Source of the DNA: a virus
Reading direction: 5' to 3' (one strand)
Length of the DNA: 64,000 nucleotides
IMG/VR virus record: IMGVR_UViG_3300032235_000776
Coordinates: 27,959-91,958 of that record
Shown in pieces: positions 47,340 to 55,597 of the stretch (position 1 is its first letter; each line of letters opens with the position of its first letter). Below the pieces are notes generated by a model. That model was not told the DNA's origin and did no database searches. It worked only from the letters and a program-made list of their open reading frames with translations. Made by a program: the position numbers and the translations under genes.

Positions 47340-47393
47340 TTCGTATATTTATATATCAGGCAGAAATAACTCTGCGGATATATAAATATCGAA
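47340..47393 (+). promoter_or_regulatory. Long hairpin immediately before a start codon
   Basis: A 13-bp perfect stem (47345-47357 with 47377-47389) is extended outward by TTCG/CGAA and inward by GCAGA/TCTGC around the loop AATAAC. Only three bases are unpaired in the stem. It ends two bases before the ATG at 47396. No T-tract follows, so it is not a standard terminator. A -7-like TATATTTA (47344-47351) lies in its left arm. It may be a processing signal, a translational control element or a promoter-associated structure. Confidence 0.75.
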
Positions 47394-47395
47394 CT

Positions 47396-47728
47396 ATGGA
47401 TTTACAAAGAGCCTTTGACGAAGCTAACAAAAGACTTCGTACCTTAAACGACCAAATCTGCTGCCTTACCGATGCAGTAGCAGCAGGTACTTACAATAGT
47501 ATTAGTACCCAATCTTTAATTGCCGGTAACTCTGCTTCTTATGGAGTTAATGCTATACATTCTATAGCCTGGGAATTAGAATCAGGAGCAGGATTAACTA
47601 TAGATAATGGAGTTACTACTCCAGTTACTTATTATAGTAATGGTAATATAGAATTCAGTACAAAAAATGCACAGTCTCTTACTCTTACTGCAGTAACTGG
47701 TGGAGTAAAACTATTAAGTATACTTTAA
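47396..47728 (+). CDS. Small fibre-associated protein (110 aa)
   Basis: A short N-terminal helix (FDEANKRLRTLNDQICCL) is followed by a Thr/Ser-rich beta region. This layout is common in short fibre adaptors in which a helix trimerises and the beta part docks to the next subunit. The gene is preceded by a strong hairpin ending two bases before its ATG and overlaps the fibre gene by one base (TAATG). The function is inferred from composition and position only. Confidence 0.55.
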   Translation: MDLQRAFDEANKRLRTLNDQICCLTDAVAAGTYNSISTQSLIAGNSASYGVNAIHSIAWELESGAGLTIDNGVTTPVTYYSNGNIEFSTKNAQSLTLTAVTGGVKLLSIL

Positions 47729-48789
47729 TGGCAAGAGTAGAATTTATAAGCGGAGGAGGAGCCTCATTTGCTCCAGGTGTAGTATCAACTTTTACAGCTA
47801 ATACTATTCCTTATATTAATGGTAGTCAAGTAGTATCACAAGATACTAATTTTACTTACCAATCAAGTCAACTAGGAATAGGAATCTCTTCTTCATTAGG
47901 AGCTAGAGTACATATTAAAGGTGATAATGACTCTACAGGATCAGCCTTAAAGGTGCAATCTGCAACCTATGAAATACTAAACATCTATAATAATAGACAA
48001 GTAATTATGGGTGGAGGTAGTGCAATTGCAAGTACTGATTATACCCTTAGAGGTTTTACAACTTCAAGTTCAGGATATTCTTTCCACATAGCAAATTCTA
48101 CAGGAGATAATGCTGTTAGAATCAATAATTCTACGGGTACTGCTGCAGGAGTAGAAATATATAGAACAGATTTAAGTAGTCGCCATGCTTTAAGTATTTT
48201 TGGAAGTACTACAAGAACTTTTGTAATAAAATCAGTAGGTTCTATATTCTTTCCATATGCTAGTACTGTAGATGATTTAACAGCAGATTCTACAGGACCT
48301 GTTATTGGATATAGTAATGATGCAACTTATCCAGGATTATATATTCATGCGGGAAGTAGACAGGCTACAGTAATTAGATGCGAAGGTGCATTAAACAATA
48401 GTGGTTCTAAATTAAGATTAGCCGGTAGTATGGGATCTGGAGACCCTGTCCCATTTGGTGGTATGTTAAAAATAGAACCTACTTACAACTGGACAGCAGG
48501 TGCCGCAAATATTGCAGGTATAGATTACAACCCAACTGTAACAAGCTTATCTGGAGGTGTTCACTACGGTATACTTATAAGAAGTGGATTATCAGGATTT
48601 GGACTTGGTTCTACATTACCAGTAGCTCATGTACATATAGCAGCCGGTACAACAGGAATTCCTCAAATGAAATTTGAAAGTAGCGCAGCTCCCACTGGCG
48701 GTGCATTGACAAATGGTACCTTCTGGTATGATGGTACAGATTTAAAATTTAGAACAGGTGGAGTAACAAGAACAGTAACATTAGCATAA
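47728..48789 (+). CDS. Tail fibre-like protein (353 aa)
   Basis: Rich in Gly, Ser, Thr and Asn, with short repeated beta segments and no long helices. The segments GIGISSSLGARVHIKGDN and, near the end, HVHIAAGTTGIPQMKFESS followed by FWYDGTDLKFRTGG are typical of fibre proteins of Bacteroidota phages. There is no Ser-74-type self-cleaving chaperone at the C-terminus. The likely role is host recognition or a collar fibre. It is coupled on both sides by one-base overlaps to small proteins that may help assemble it. Confidence 0.7.
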   Translation: MARVEFISGGGASFAPGVVSTFTANTIPYINGSQVVSQDTNFTYQSSQLGIGISSSLGARVHIKGDNDSTGSALKVQSATYEILNIYNNRQVIMGGGSAIASTDYTLRGFTTSSSGYSFHIANSTGDNAVRINNSTGTAAGVEIYRTDLSSRHALSIFGSTTRTFVIKSVGSIFFPYASTVDDLTADSTGPVIGYSNDATYPGLYIHAGSRQATVIRCEGALNNSGSKLRLAGSMGSGDPVPFGGMLKIEPTYNWTAGAANIAGIDYNPTVTSLSGGVHYGILIRSGLSGFGLGSTLPVAHVHIAAGTTGIPQMKFESSAAPTGGALTNGTFWYDGTDLKFRTGGVTRTVTLA

Positions 48790-49298
48790 TGAAAAATATA
48801 TTACAGCTTTCAACAGCACAAGACATACAAGCATGGGCAGATTATTTCTTAGTAGTAAAGAGTCCAGACATTGCAGTAGATCCTGCAACAAATTTAGATA
48901 GAGCAGCAATAGTTAAAGGATTAGAAATCTATCCTGAAGCCACTACTTTATATATAAACACAGTTTTATACTTATTAGAAGTAGATGGAACTCCTTTAAA
49001 TGTATTTGTAAATCCTCAGGAAAGTAAAAACATTTTCCCAGTGGAGATTAAAATCCCTGCAACCAATGAAAATTACATTAATTTACAAACTTTAGCTATT
49101 ACTAGTATTACTGGTTTAACAGAGGGAGTAGATTATTTAAACCCTACACATTGTGAACCTATTTCAAATATGTCTGAATTACCTGGAACAGTTTATGTTC
49201 TTCCGGAATTTGAAGCATATAGAATAATGGCAAAATCAAGTGCAATTGATTTATTTGCTCTAATGACAAACGCAATTATTACATCAACCAAAATATAA
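48789..49298 (+). CDS. Unknown protein downstream of the fibre gene (169 aa)
   Basis: A mixed alpha/beta protein with no recognised motif. It starts with a helix (STAQDIQAWADYFLVVK) and ends with another helix after a proline-rich middle. The one-base TAATG overlaps with the fibre gene and the following 49-codon gene indicate co-translation, so a fibre chaperone or a minor tail component is plausible but unproven. Confidence 0.55.
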   Translation: MKNILQLSTAQDIQAWADYFLVVKSPDIAVDPATNLDRAAIVKGLEIYPEATTLYINTVLYLLEVDGTPLNVFVNPQESKNIFPVEIKIPATNENYINLQTLAITSITGLTEGVDYLNPTHCEPISNMSELPGTVYVLPEFEAYRIMAKSSAIDLFALMTNAIITSTKI

Positions 49299-49447
49299 TG
49301 GAAAACAAAAACCAAGCCTTAGAAGTATTAAAACAAGCCCTTAACGTAGCTACTATGAAAGGTGCTTTTAATTTAATGGATACACAAAACATCCTTGAAG
49401 CAATTAAAATTTTAGAAACCCCAGATACACCCCCTGAAAAAGAATGA
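49298..49447 (+). CDS. Small helical protein (49 aa)
   Basis: Starts MENKNQALEVLKQALNVATM and ends in an acidic, proline-rich tail. It is predicted to be one or two amphipathic helices. It overlaps the previous stop by one base (TAATG) and the holin start by four (ATGA), so it sits squarely in the operon despite its size. The pattern resembles small helical proteins beside fibre genes. No function can be assigned. Confidence 0.6.
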   Translation: MENKNQALEVLKQALNVATMKGAFNLMDTQNILEAIKILETPDTPPEKE

Positions 49448-49941
49448 AACTAGATGTCGAAAAAATAGATTGGTCATTTGTAGGAGTATGTAAAGCATTG
49501 TTTTACTACATTGCTTTATTTGCCTCGACGTTACTTAACTATGCAGAAGTAAAAAAAGAAGTAGTCTTTGCACTTAGTATAGCTATGATTTTTGATACCA
49601 TTACCGGTATTGCAAAATCCTATAGACTCGGTAAAAAGATTACCTCCAGAGAAGGAAAGAAAGGTATTATTGAAAAGACTTTAATGTTACTTGGCCTTTT
49701 ATTCCTTGGAATCATAGGCAAACTACTTGGTATAGATTTATCCTGGTTAGTAGTAAACTCTTTAATTCTACTTACTATATTTGAAGTCTATTCATTTTTC
49801 GGAAACATCGGCACCATTCGTAGTGGTATAGAAACACAAGAGTTTGATGCAGTATCTGCAGTAATTAAATTTGTACAAACAGCACTTAAAACAATTATAG
49901 AAAAAATCTTAAATCAAAAACCAAAAGATGACAAGAACTGA
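49444..49941 (+). CDS. Phage holin (family 4 / TcdE-like)
   Basis: 165 residues with three to four hydrophobic spans. The signature FDTITGIAKSYRLGKKITSREG lies between the second and third, followed by KTLMLLGLLFLGIIGKLLG and the closing EVYSFFGNIGTI. This matches the holin_4 family, which opens the cytoplasmic membrane at the end of infection. The gene comes directly before the endolysin gene, with a 14-base overlap, forming a classic lysis cassette. The charged C-terminus (KPKDDKN) fits a cytoplasmic regulatory tail. Confidence 0.88.
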   Translation: MKLDVEKIDWSFVGVCKALFYYIALFASTLLNYAEVKKEVVFALSIAMIFDTITGIAKSYRLGKKITSREGKKGIIEKTLMLLGLLFLGIIGKLLGIDLSWLVVNSLILLTIFEVYSFFGNIGTIRSGIETQEFDAVSAVIKFVQTALKTIIEKILNQKPKDDKN

Positions 49942-50443
49942 TTTCGTAAAAAAATATTATAACTACGCAAAAGAAGCAGAGACCAATACTAAGGTCCCTG
50001 CTATCTTTATTTTAGCACAATGTGCATTAGAAACAGGCTGGGGTAAAAAAGCTCCAGGTAATATGATGTTTGGTATTAAAGATACAGATGGTATCAATGG
50101 TAATGAACAATTAATTACCACTACTGAATATCTTAAGAATCCAAATGCTAAGTTCCCGGTAATTATTTCCAAAGTATTTTTACCAGCAAAGAAACTATAT
50201 AAGTACATTGTAAAAACCTGGTTTAGAAAATATAATTCTCCAAAAGAATCATTTGAAGACCACGGTAAATTCTTTATTGAAAACAAAAGATACCATGATA
50301 ACTTTGGAACATGTAAGTTAGATTGGAAATGTTGGTGTATAGAAGTAGCTGCTGATGGATATGCAACAGGTACAGACTATGCAAATACTTTAATCCAAGT
50401 AGGTAATGGCATAGAAAAAACAATTAAAGATTTAAAACTATGA
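49928..50443 (+). CDS. Endolysin, GH73 glucosaminidase (FlgJ-like)
   Basis: 171 residues. FILAQCALETGWGKKAPGN carries the likely catalytic E35, and MMFGIK closes the conserved core of glucosaminidase/FlgJ-type GH73 enzymes, which cleave the glycan strands of peptidoglycan. The domain fills almost the whole protein. There is no signal peptide, so it depends on the holin encoded just upstream (14-base overlap). A cluster of three Cys lies near residues 127-137. The downstream spanin-like gene overlaps by four bases. Confidence 0.88.
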   Translation: MTRTDFVKKYYNYAKEAETNTKVPAIFILAQCALETGWGKKAPGNMMFGIKDTDGINGNEQLITTTEYLKNPNAKFPVIISKVFLPAKKLYKYIVKTWFRKYNSPKESFEDHGKFFIENKRYHDNFGTCKLDWKCWCIEVAADGYATGTDYANTLIQVGNGIEKTIKDLKL

Positions 50444-51048
50444 AAGCACAAGAATATGCTCTAATTATAATCCTGGGATTAGTATCTCTAATTGCATTTA
50501 AAGGATGTCAACAAAATAAATTGGAAAAAGAACTACGTTCATACCAAGATAGACTTGATAACCAATGGGATTCAACACTTCATTATAAAGATAAATTCAA
50601 TAAAGAACATGCTGTAGCTGAAAGAGTAACAGTAGAAAAATATGTTTTACAGAATGAATTAAAATGGATCTCTGAAGAGTTAAGAATAAAGCCTAAGCAA
50701 ATAAAAGGAACTGCAAGAGTAGTTACCAACATTGATACATTCTTTAAGGTAGATAGTTTTTACCAAGATCCTTACATTCAAATTGTAAAGATAAAAGATA
50801 CTGTAAAGTTAAAACTAACTGATACTCTGCAGGTTGTAGATTATTGGAAAAGAAAATGGATACTGGCTCCTAAAAAATACTATGTAGATATTAAGAACTC
50901 AAATCCATATGTAAAGACAACTAGTATACTAGCTAGAGAAATAAAAGTAAAGAAACCAACAATACTAATAGGGCCCTCTGTAAACTTTAATGGTAATTTA
51001 TCAGTAGGAATTAGTATATTATATTATCCATTAACATTAAAATTATGA
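50440..51048 (+). CDS. Spanin-like (Rz-type) membrane protein (202 aa)
   Basis: A single N-terminal transmembrane segment (about residues 6-20, LIIILGLVSLIAF) is followed by a charged coiled coil (residues 25-80) and a beta-rich periplasmic part ending in a hydrophobic strand. The Cys after the membrane span (FKGC) is a poor lipobox. The architecture and position straight after the endolysin fit the i-spanin or Rz-like partner that fuses the membranes of Gram-negative hosts. The hydrophobic C-terminal strands could reach the outer membrane, so a single-gene spanin is possible. Confidence 0.6.
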   Translation: MKAQEYALIIILGLVSLIAFKGCQQNKLEKELRSYQDRLDNQWDSTLHYKDKFNKEHAVAERVTVEKYVLQNELKWISEELRIKPKQIKGTARVVTNIDTFFKVDSFYQDPYIQIVKIKDTVKLKLTDTLQVVDYWKRKWILAPKKYYVDIKNSNPYVKTTSILAREIKVKKPTILIGPSVNFNGNLSVGISILYYPLTLKL

Positions 51049-51200
51049 AATTTATAAACTCATGGACTTCTAAAGTCAAGCAATCCGATAAATACGAAAT
51101 TGTAATTAGACTCGGAAAATTAACTCTATTTAAACTTAGCTGGGATACTTCAAGAAAGTCTCATGCTATTATGATCTTTAACTTAGGACTATCATTCTAA
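51045..51200 (+). CDS. Small unknown protein (51 aa)
   Basis: Starts MKFINSWTSKVKQSDKYEIV. It is a short basic beta-type protein overlapping the spanin-like stop by four bases (ATGA) and followed after one base by another small gene. No motif is recognised. It is supported by the clean coupling and the lack of an alternative frame in the gap. Confidence 0.55.
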   Translation: MKFINSWTSKVKQSDKYEIVIRLGKLTLFKLSWDTSRKSHAIMIFNLGLSF

Positions 51201-51201
51201 T

Positions 51202-51357
51202 ATGGCAAAAAAACCAACGGCTTCGGCTACAATAAAAAAATTCTTAGCAAGACCTAAGAAAAAACGTAAAGGCATTCATGCTAAGACCAAACATTCTCAC
51301 TCTAAAAGAGGAAAAAACTATTCTAAATCTTATAAAGGCCAAGGTAAAAAACGATAA
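51202..51357 (+). CDS. Very basic 51-residue protein
   Basis: About half of its residues are Lys, Arg or His. The second half (GIHAKTKHSHSKRGKNYSK, then YKGQGKKR) resembles a short Lys/His/Ser motif ending in Y-x-GQG that recurs in small proteins of Bacteroidota phages. It has no predicted fold and may bind nucleic acid or ribosomes. It lies one base after the preceding small gene and five bases before the exported-protein gene. Confidence 0.6.
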   Translation: MAKKPTASATIKKFLARPKKKRKGIHAKTKHSHSKRGKNYSKSYKGQGKKR

Positions 51358-51362
51358 ACATT

Positions 51363-53552
51363 ATGAAAAAATATATATTTCTACTGCTAATAACAGTAAA
51401 TTTCCTTGCATGCTATGCTCAACCAGTAGCAGCTCCGGACACGGTTAAACTATCTGACACAAATACTGTCGGATTTTCTCTTCTACAAAATGACAGAGGT
51501 ACTAAAATAGTAGTATCTCACTATGTGATAAATGGAGTAAGATATCTACCAAGTAACTCTAGCAGAGTTATTAGAAATTTTGGTACTATACTAATTAAAA
51601 CAAATGGTACAGGATCATTTAAACCTGCAGTATCTGTTACAAGTGGATTGGTAAACTACACTATAAAAGATTCAAGGGGTAGAGTATCAAGCTCAAGATT
51701 AGTATTTATAACTCCAGCTGTTGTTCCACCAGTAACTCCTGCTCCAGTAGCTTTTAGTTATTCCTGGAAAGGTAATATAGGAAATACCGGAGATTCATCT
51801 TGGGGTACTTACAAATTTAAAGGACTTAGAGCACCTACTTCTTTGGCAGAACTAAATGGTTTCTTATATGTAACAACTGGTTTTACAGAAGGTAACGGCC
51901 CTATCTTTAAAACACTTCTATCCAATCCAAAGATTAAGTATGAAGTAGGTAGATCACCTAATGGCTATGATAAAATGTTAGAGGGAACTTGGGGTGTATC
52001 AGATGGTACCAAATATTACATGGTAGGTTTTGATCCCTTTGGTTACACCGCAAATGGTGGAACAGGTTACACTTCAAAAATTGACTGTGCTATTGTAGCA
52101 TATGACATTAATGATAATCTAGTAAATTTCTCAGCCGGCACAAGTTTTAGTAATTCATTACAGGATATCCCTTACTCATCTGGTATTGTTGTAACAAGAA
52201 ATGACAGTACTCAAAAACCTAAAAGACTTGAAGTAGATGCTAATTATCTTTATGTGTATACTAAAGACAGTGTTAAAAGATTTAATAAAATTACAGGGGC
52301 CAGAGTTTCAGCAAGTGCTTATACAGCTCCTGCCGGTGTAATCTCTACTTATACTAGAAATGGAGTAACAATAACTATGACTGCTTCTTCTATTGTATAT
52401 AATGGAGTAACCTTAGCTACAGCTTATAATAGTCCAGCTATTAATAACTATAAATACGTACCTCGTGATTTTAACTTTCACAAATACCAAGGTTGTGTTT
52501 ATATTGCAACAGATGGTACATTTTGGGTAATTGATGCCGGTAATGGTAGAATCTTACATTATAACAATGCAGGTGTTTACATTAACCAAGTTGCTTATGT
52601 TCCTATGAACTATAACTGCTCAGTAGATAGAAATGACCCTACAAGATTATTTGCAGGCTTCTTAGAGTATAAAATTACTTACCCTAATTTAACCTGGGAA
52701 TTAGTAAATAACTGGTCCTATAACATTAACTCTAACTATAGACCCCGTGGTACATATGAAAATGCAGTAAATGTTTTAAGAAATGTAGTTACAACTTCTT
52801 CAGGTACTTTTGGATTACTTGATTCAGTAATCTTATATGAAGGCTACAGTATGGCATATCCTTGTAAGGTAAAACTTACCTCTACAGGATTAGTTAGAAC
52901 CAAATCATATGATGCTTTTGAAAATGTATGGTTTGATCTTAATGGAGATGAATACATAGCAGTTTGCGGTAATGAACTGGGTTCTAGAAATACTCTTTAT
53001 AAAAATGGAGTACAAGTAGAACAATCACCTATCATTACAACAGAATCAGCTTCCTATTTAGATGATGGTGGATTTGCTGTTACTTCAGATGGTCACTATG
53101 TAGTATTTAATAACATGAACAATGCAAAGGCCAACTACCACTTAGAATGGATTAAAAACGGAGTAGTAGTTTCAAGAGCAGCACAATCTATTGCTGGTTC
53201 TCAAAGTTCATATCCTACAACAGATAGATTTATGGTTGATGGAGTAGGTGGTTTACCAGCTTCAAAAAAGATTTCTGTGGTTGATAGTATAGTAGTATTT
53301 ATGTATTCCGGAGAAGGTTTTCAGAATGCACAAACAACTAAACTACATATTTACAAAAATAGACAGTTCTCTAGAATAATTGGTAAAACATATGCAGAAG
53401 CCGTTACAGCTTCAGGTACTACAAATAGTCCTAAAGAATTTGCCGGCAACTCTTTTGCTGGAGATTTAGTTAAAGTAAGTGGTAAATATTATTACTTCTT
53501 CAATGATGAACACGGAGGTGCTTTACATTGTTTTATAATAAATGGACTCTAA
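51363..53552 (+). CDS. Exported beta-rich protein with N-terminal signal (729 aa)
   Basis: The N-terminus MKKYIFLLLITVNFLACYAQ is a typical signal peptide. Cleavage after CYA fits signal peptidase I, while FLAC could serve as an atypical lipobox. Residues 25-118 resemble a cadherin/Ig-like module (LLQNDRGTK and VNYTIKDSRGR). A Pro/Val linker (118-128) follows, then about 600 residues of Gly/Asn/Tyr-rich repeats compatible with a beta-propeller. A phage-encoded signal peptide is unusual for a virion part, so the protein may coat the host surface. A structural role with processing is the alternative. It overlaps the next gene by 11 bases. Confidence 0.6.
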   Translation: MKKYIFLLLITVNFLACYAQPVAAPDTVKLSDTNTVGFSLLQNDRGTKIVVSHYVINGVRYLPSNSSRVIRNFGTILIKTNGTGSFKPAVSVTSGLVNYTIKDSRGRVSSSRLVFITPAVVPPVTPAPVAFSYSWKGNIGNTGDSSWGTYKFKGLRAPTSLAELNGFLYVTTGFTEGNGPIFKTLLSNPKIKYEVGRSPNGYDKMLEGTWGVSDGTKYYMVGFDPFGYTANGGTGYTSKIDCAIVAYDINDNLVNFSAGTSFSNSLQDIPYSSGIVVTRNDSTQKPKRLEVDANYLYVYTKDSVKRFNKITGARVSASAYTAPAGVISTYTRNGVTITMTASSIVYNGVTLATAYNSPAINNYKYVPRDFNFHKYQGCVYIATDGTFWVIDAGNGRILHYNNAGVYINQVAYVPMNYNCSVDRNDPTRLFAGFLEYKITYPNLTWELVNNWSYNINSNYRPRGTYENAVNVLRNVVTTSSGTFGLLDSVILYEGYSMAYPCKVKLTSTGLVRTKSYDAFENVWFDLNGDEYIAVCGNELGSRNTLYKNGVQVEQSPIITTESASYLDDGGFAVTSDGHYVVFNNMNNAKANYHLEWIKNGVVVSRAAQSIAGSQSSYPTTDRFMVDGVGGLPASKKISVVDSIVVFMYSGEGFQNAQTTKLHIYKNRQFSRIIGKTYAEAVTASGTTNSPKEFAGNSFAGDLVKVSGKYYYFFNDEHGGALHCFIINGL

Positions 53553-53787
53553 ATTTAAAATTGGAGATTTAGTTAACGTAGATATCTTAGATACTTTTGG
53601 AAAAATTGTATCTATAGAACAAGCATCTAGTAAACTAAAGAAAGTAGTAGGTGTAAATGGGGATTTGTTTCTGTATAGAATAGATATTGGTAATGGAATT
53701 TTCATTACCACAACAGAAGATTCTTTGGAAGAAATAAAGGTAGAACAAGCTCCAAATGATAATTTAGAGCAGAAATTAAATACTTAG
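53542..53787 (+). CDS. Small SH3/KOW-like protein (81 aa)
   Basis: KFKIGDLVNVDILDTFGKIVSI followed by a YRIDIGNGIF strand resembles the short SH3-like barrels that many Bacteroidota phage proteins use. The ATG lies inside the end of the preceding gene (11-base overlap) and the gene ends with TAG. There is no catalytic motif. It is probably the last gene of the late unit, since a promoter follows. Confidence 0.5.
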   Translation: MDSKFKIGDLVNVDILDTFGKIVSIEQASSKLKKVVGVNGDLFLYRIDIGNGIFITTTEDSLEEIKVEQAPNDNLEQKLNT

Positions 53788-53814
53788 CCATAGTATTTTA
53801 AAATTTATAACTAC

Positions 53815-53845
53815 TTGAATTTTAATTATTAGTTATATATCTTTG
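53815..53845 (+). promoter_or_regulatory. Bacteroidota-type promoter, near-leaderless
   Basis: TTG (53815-53817) and a perfect TATCTTTG (53838-53845) are spaced 20 bases apart. The start ATG follows after nine bases. It is the clearest promoter in the right-hand part of the rightward block. Confidence 0.65.
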
Positions 53846-53854
53846 AATTAATTA

Positions 53855-54103
53855 ATGTTTATAGAAAACGGCTATGGTAAGACGATACATCTAAGAATCG
53901 AAGATTATTTAGATATGTCCGATGAAGATTGGCAGGAGATCATAGCTTCAGGTCATGGAGAATTTATCGAAAATCCATGGGTAGACTATACCGGAATTAC
54001 AAAAGAAAAAGTTATGCCGATTGAAGATTTAGATGGCACAATTGAATTTGTAGAATTGGATATAGATATGGCTGTAGACGATATTAGTGAAGAATATGAC
54101 TAA
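53855..54103 (+). CDS. Acidic small protein (82 aa)
   Basis: Strongly acidic, with Asp/Glu making up about a third of the residues, and containing EDYLDMSDEDWQEIIASGHGE. It has a predicted helix followed by beta-strands. It is preceded by a near-consensus promoter with almost no leader. It overlaps the next gene by eight bases. No family is recognised. Acidic, separately promoted small phage proteins are sometimes host-takeover or DNA-mimic factors, but nothing in the sequence proves that here. Confidence 0.6.
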   Translation: MFIENGYGKTIHLRIEDYLDMSDEDWQEIIASGHGEFIENPWVDYTGITKEKVMPIEDLDGTIEFVELDIDMAVDDISEEYD

Positions 54104-54554
54104 ACCAAAAAATAGAAAAGGCAAGGCTAAAGCTTATAGTCAAAAAGCCAAGAGTAAGAATTTAAAAAAAGATACAGTAATGAATAACCAAAAACAAGTA
54201 ATTAGAAAAGCAACTTGGTCAGCATCTGACAAGTTCATGATTTCAGGTGAAGAATATCAAGCCTTAAGTCAATTTGCAAATTTAGTAGCTCCTTTAGTAG
54301 AGATGTCAAGTAGAATCATGGGTCAAGCAGAGCTTGATGAAAAATTAGCATTTGTTTACGCATATGCTGATGGCTCAGAAGTTGAACCTGAAGTTGCAAC
54401 TCAATATGAGCAAGAAAGAATTGAGAAATTGGAAAAAAGAAGAGCAGAAATCCAAAAATATATGGAGCTCTTACAGGCACAAAACGCAGCAGTAACTGCT
54501 GAGTTAGCAAAAGTTGCACCTGAACCGGCTGAAGAAGTGCCGACAACAAATTAA
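54096..54554 (+). CDS. Basic-to-acidic coiled-coil protein (152 aa)
   Basis: I place the start at ATG 54096; a GTG nine bases upstream is also in frame. The first 35 residues are highly basic (TKPKNRKGKAKAYSQKAKSK). A helical middle and a Glu/Lys coiled coil (about 100-140) follow, and then a Pro/Glu tail. A second ATG at 54180 would give a protein without the basic arm. The basic arm plus coiled coil suggests nucleic-acid or scaffold binding. A terminator follows within 60 bases. Confidence 0.6.
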   Translation: MTKPKNRKGKAKAYSQKAKSKNLKKDTVMNNQKQVIRKATWSASDKFMISGEEYQALSQFANLVAPLVEMSSRIMGQAELDEKLAFVYAYADGSEVEPEVATQYEQERIEKLEKRRAEIQKYMELLQAQNAAVTAELAKVAPEPAEEVPTTN

Positions 54555-54611
54555 AAAACCAAAATTTAATTTAAAATAAAACCAAATTTTAATTTTAATT
54601 TTAAGACAAAG

Positions 54612-54640
54612 AAAAGGGGAGTATTTAACTCCCCTTTTTT
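54612..54640. terminator. Bidirectional terminator between convergent blocks
   Basis: A perfect 11-bp stem AAAAGGGGAGT/ACTCCCCTTTT with loop ATTTA is flanked by A-rich sequence on the left and T on the right, so it works for both strands. It lies between the last rightward stop (54554) and the first leftward stop (54644). Confidence 0.93.
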
Positions 54641-54643
54641 ATT

Positions 54644-55597
54644 TTATATGGTAATGGTTTTGTCAGTTTCCCATTGTTCCATAGTGTAATCCCACACATC
54701 AAATGTAATATGCCACTTTAATCTATCAATTGCTTGATTAAAACCTTCATAAGTTTTGTGTTCTACATTACCACCATTAAGTCCTATTTCAAATGTTTCC
54801 GGGGAAACTTTAAAAATCAAGGGACTACCTTGGTATTTAGAGCTTTCCACTACAAAATGAAATGGAAGAACTGTAAAGTCTTTTAATGCAGAAAAATTCT
54901 CCTCATGCTCTATCCAATATTTAAGAGCAAGAGTATAGGAGGCAGCTTGAAAATCATATCTTCTTTTCCAGAATGAATATTGAAAACTTCCAGTACTATC
55001 GCCAATTGTTTTAATATCAATTGGAAGAATAGTTTTGGCTTTGTAATCAATAACTATGAAGTCAAGTTTAGACTTCATATCTACTCCATTATGGTTCCAC
55101 ATAATTTCTAACTGAGAAACTATTTGATTATCTACTGTCTTTTTAATAAGAGATTGATACTCTTTAAATTCAGAAAAAGATTTTACAATTTCAGTAATAG
55201 TTTCATAAACAGTAGGATCCAATATAGTCTTACCTTCCTTTAAACAATTAAAGTAAGCTTTATTATCATCCTCTTCCAACTTAGCTTTGAACCATTCAAT
55301 TTTATACTTAGCAGAATTTACGATTTCAAATGCTTTATCAGCATCTTCTTCATTCTTATAATAAGCATCGATGAATTGTTTAATTTGGCCGGTTGGTGCT
55401 TTAGTAGAAAGAATATAAAAGAGATCCTGAAACTTTTCCGGCTCTGTCATTAGGCAATCTACTGCATTACCAATAGTGAAATGAATTTTGTCATCATCAT
55501 CAATCATTGGATTTTTACTCATGTACATTCTTGGATGTACAAGGATTTTTTTAAGTCTGGATTGACTTATGCGGTCTGTTATATCAAAATAATTCAT
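54644..55597 (-). CDS. PD-(D/E)xK exonuclease (RecB/Cas4-like)
   Basis: 317 residues. An N-terminal GNAVDCLM motif is followed by the nuclease core KLDF (D179), DIK (D194, K196) and YDFQAASYTLA (Q217), the order expected for RecB-family nucleases. Such enzymes trim DNA ends during phage recombination or replication. crAss-like phages carry a PD-(D/E)xK nuclease with their replication genes. It is the last gene of the leftward operon and overlaps the upstream gene by 14 bases. It could work with the SSB and RecA-like ATPase at the right edge of the window. Confidence 0.8.
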   Translation of the reverse strand: MNYFDITDRISQSRLKKILVHPRMYMSKNPMIDDDDKIHFTIGNAVDCLMTEPEKFQDLFYILSTKAPTGQIKQFIDAYYKNEEDADKAFEIVNSAKYKIEWFKAKLEEDDNKAYFNCLKEGKTILDPTVYETITEIVKSFSEFKEYQSLIKKTVDNQIVSQLEIMWNHNGVDMKSKLDFIVIDYKAKTILPIDIKTIGDSTGSFQYSFWKRRYDFQAASYTLALKYWIEHEENFSALKDFTVLPFHFVVESSKYQGSPLIFKVSPETFEIGLNGGNVEHKTYEGFNQAIDRLKWHITFDVWDYTMEQWETDKTITI

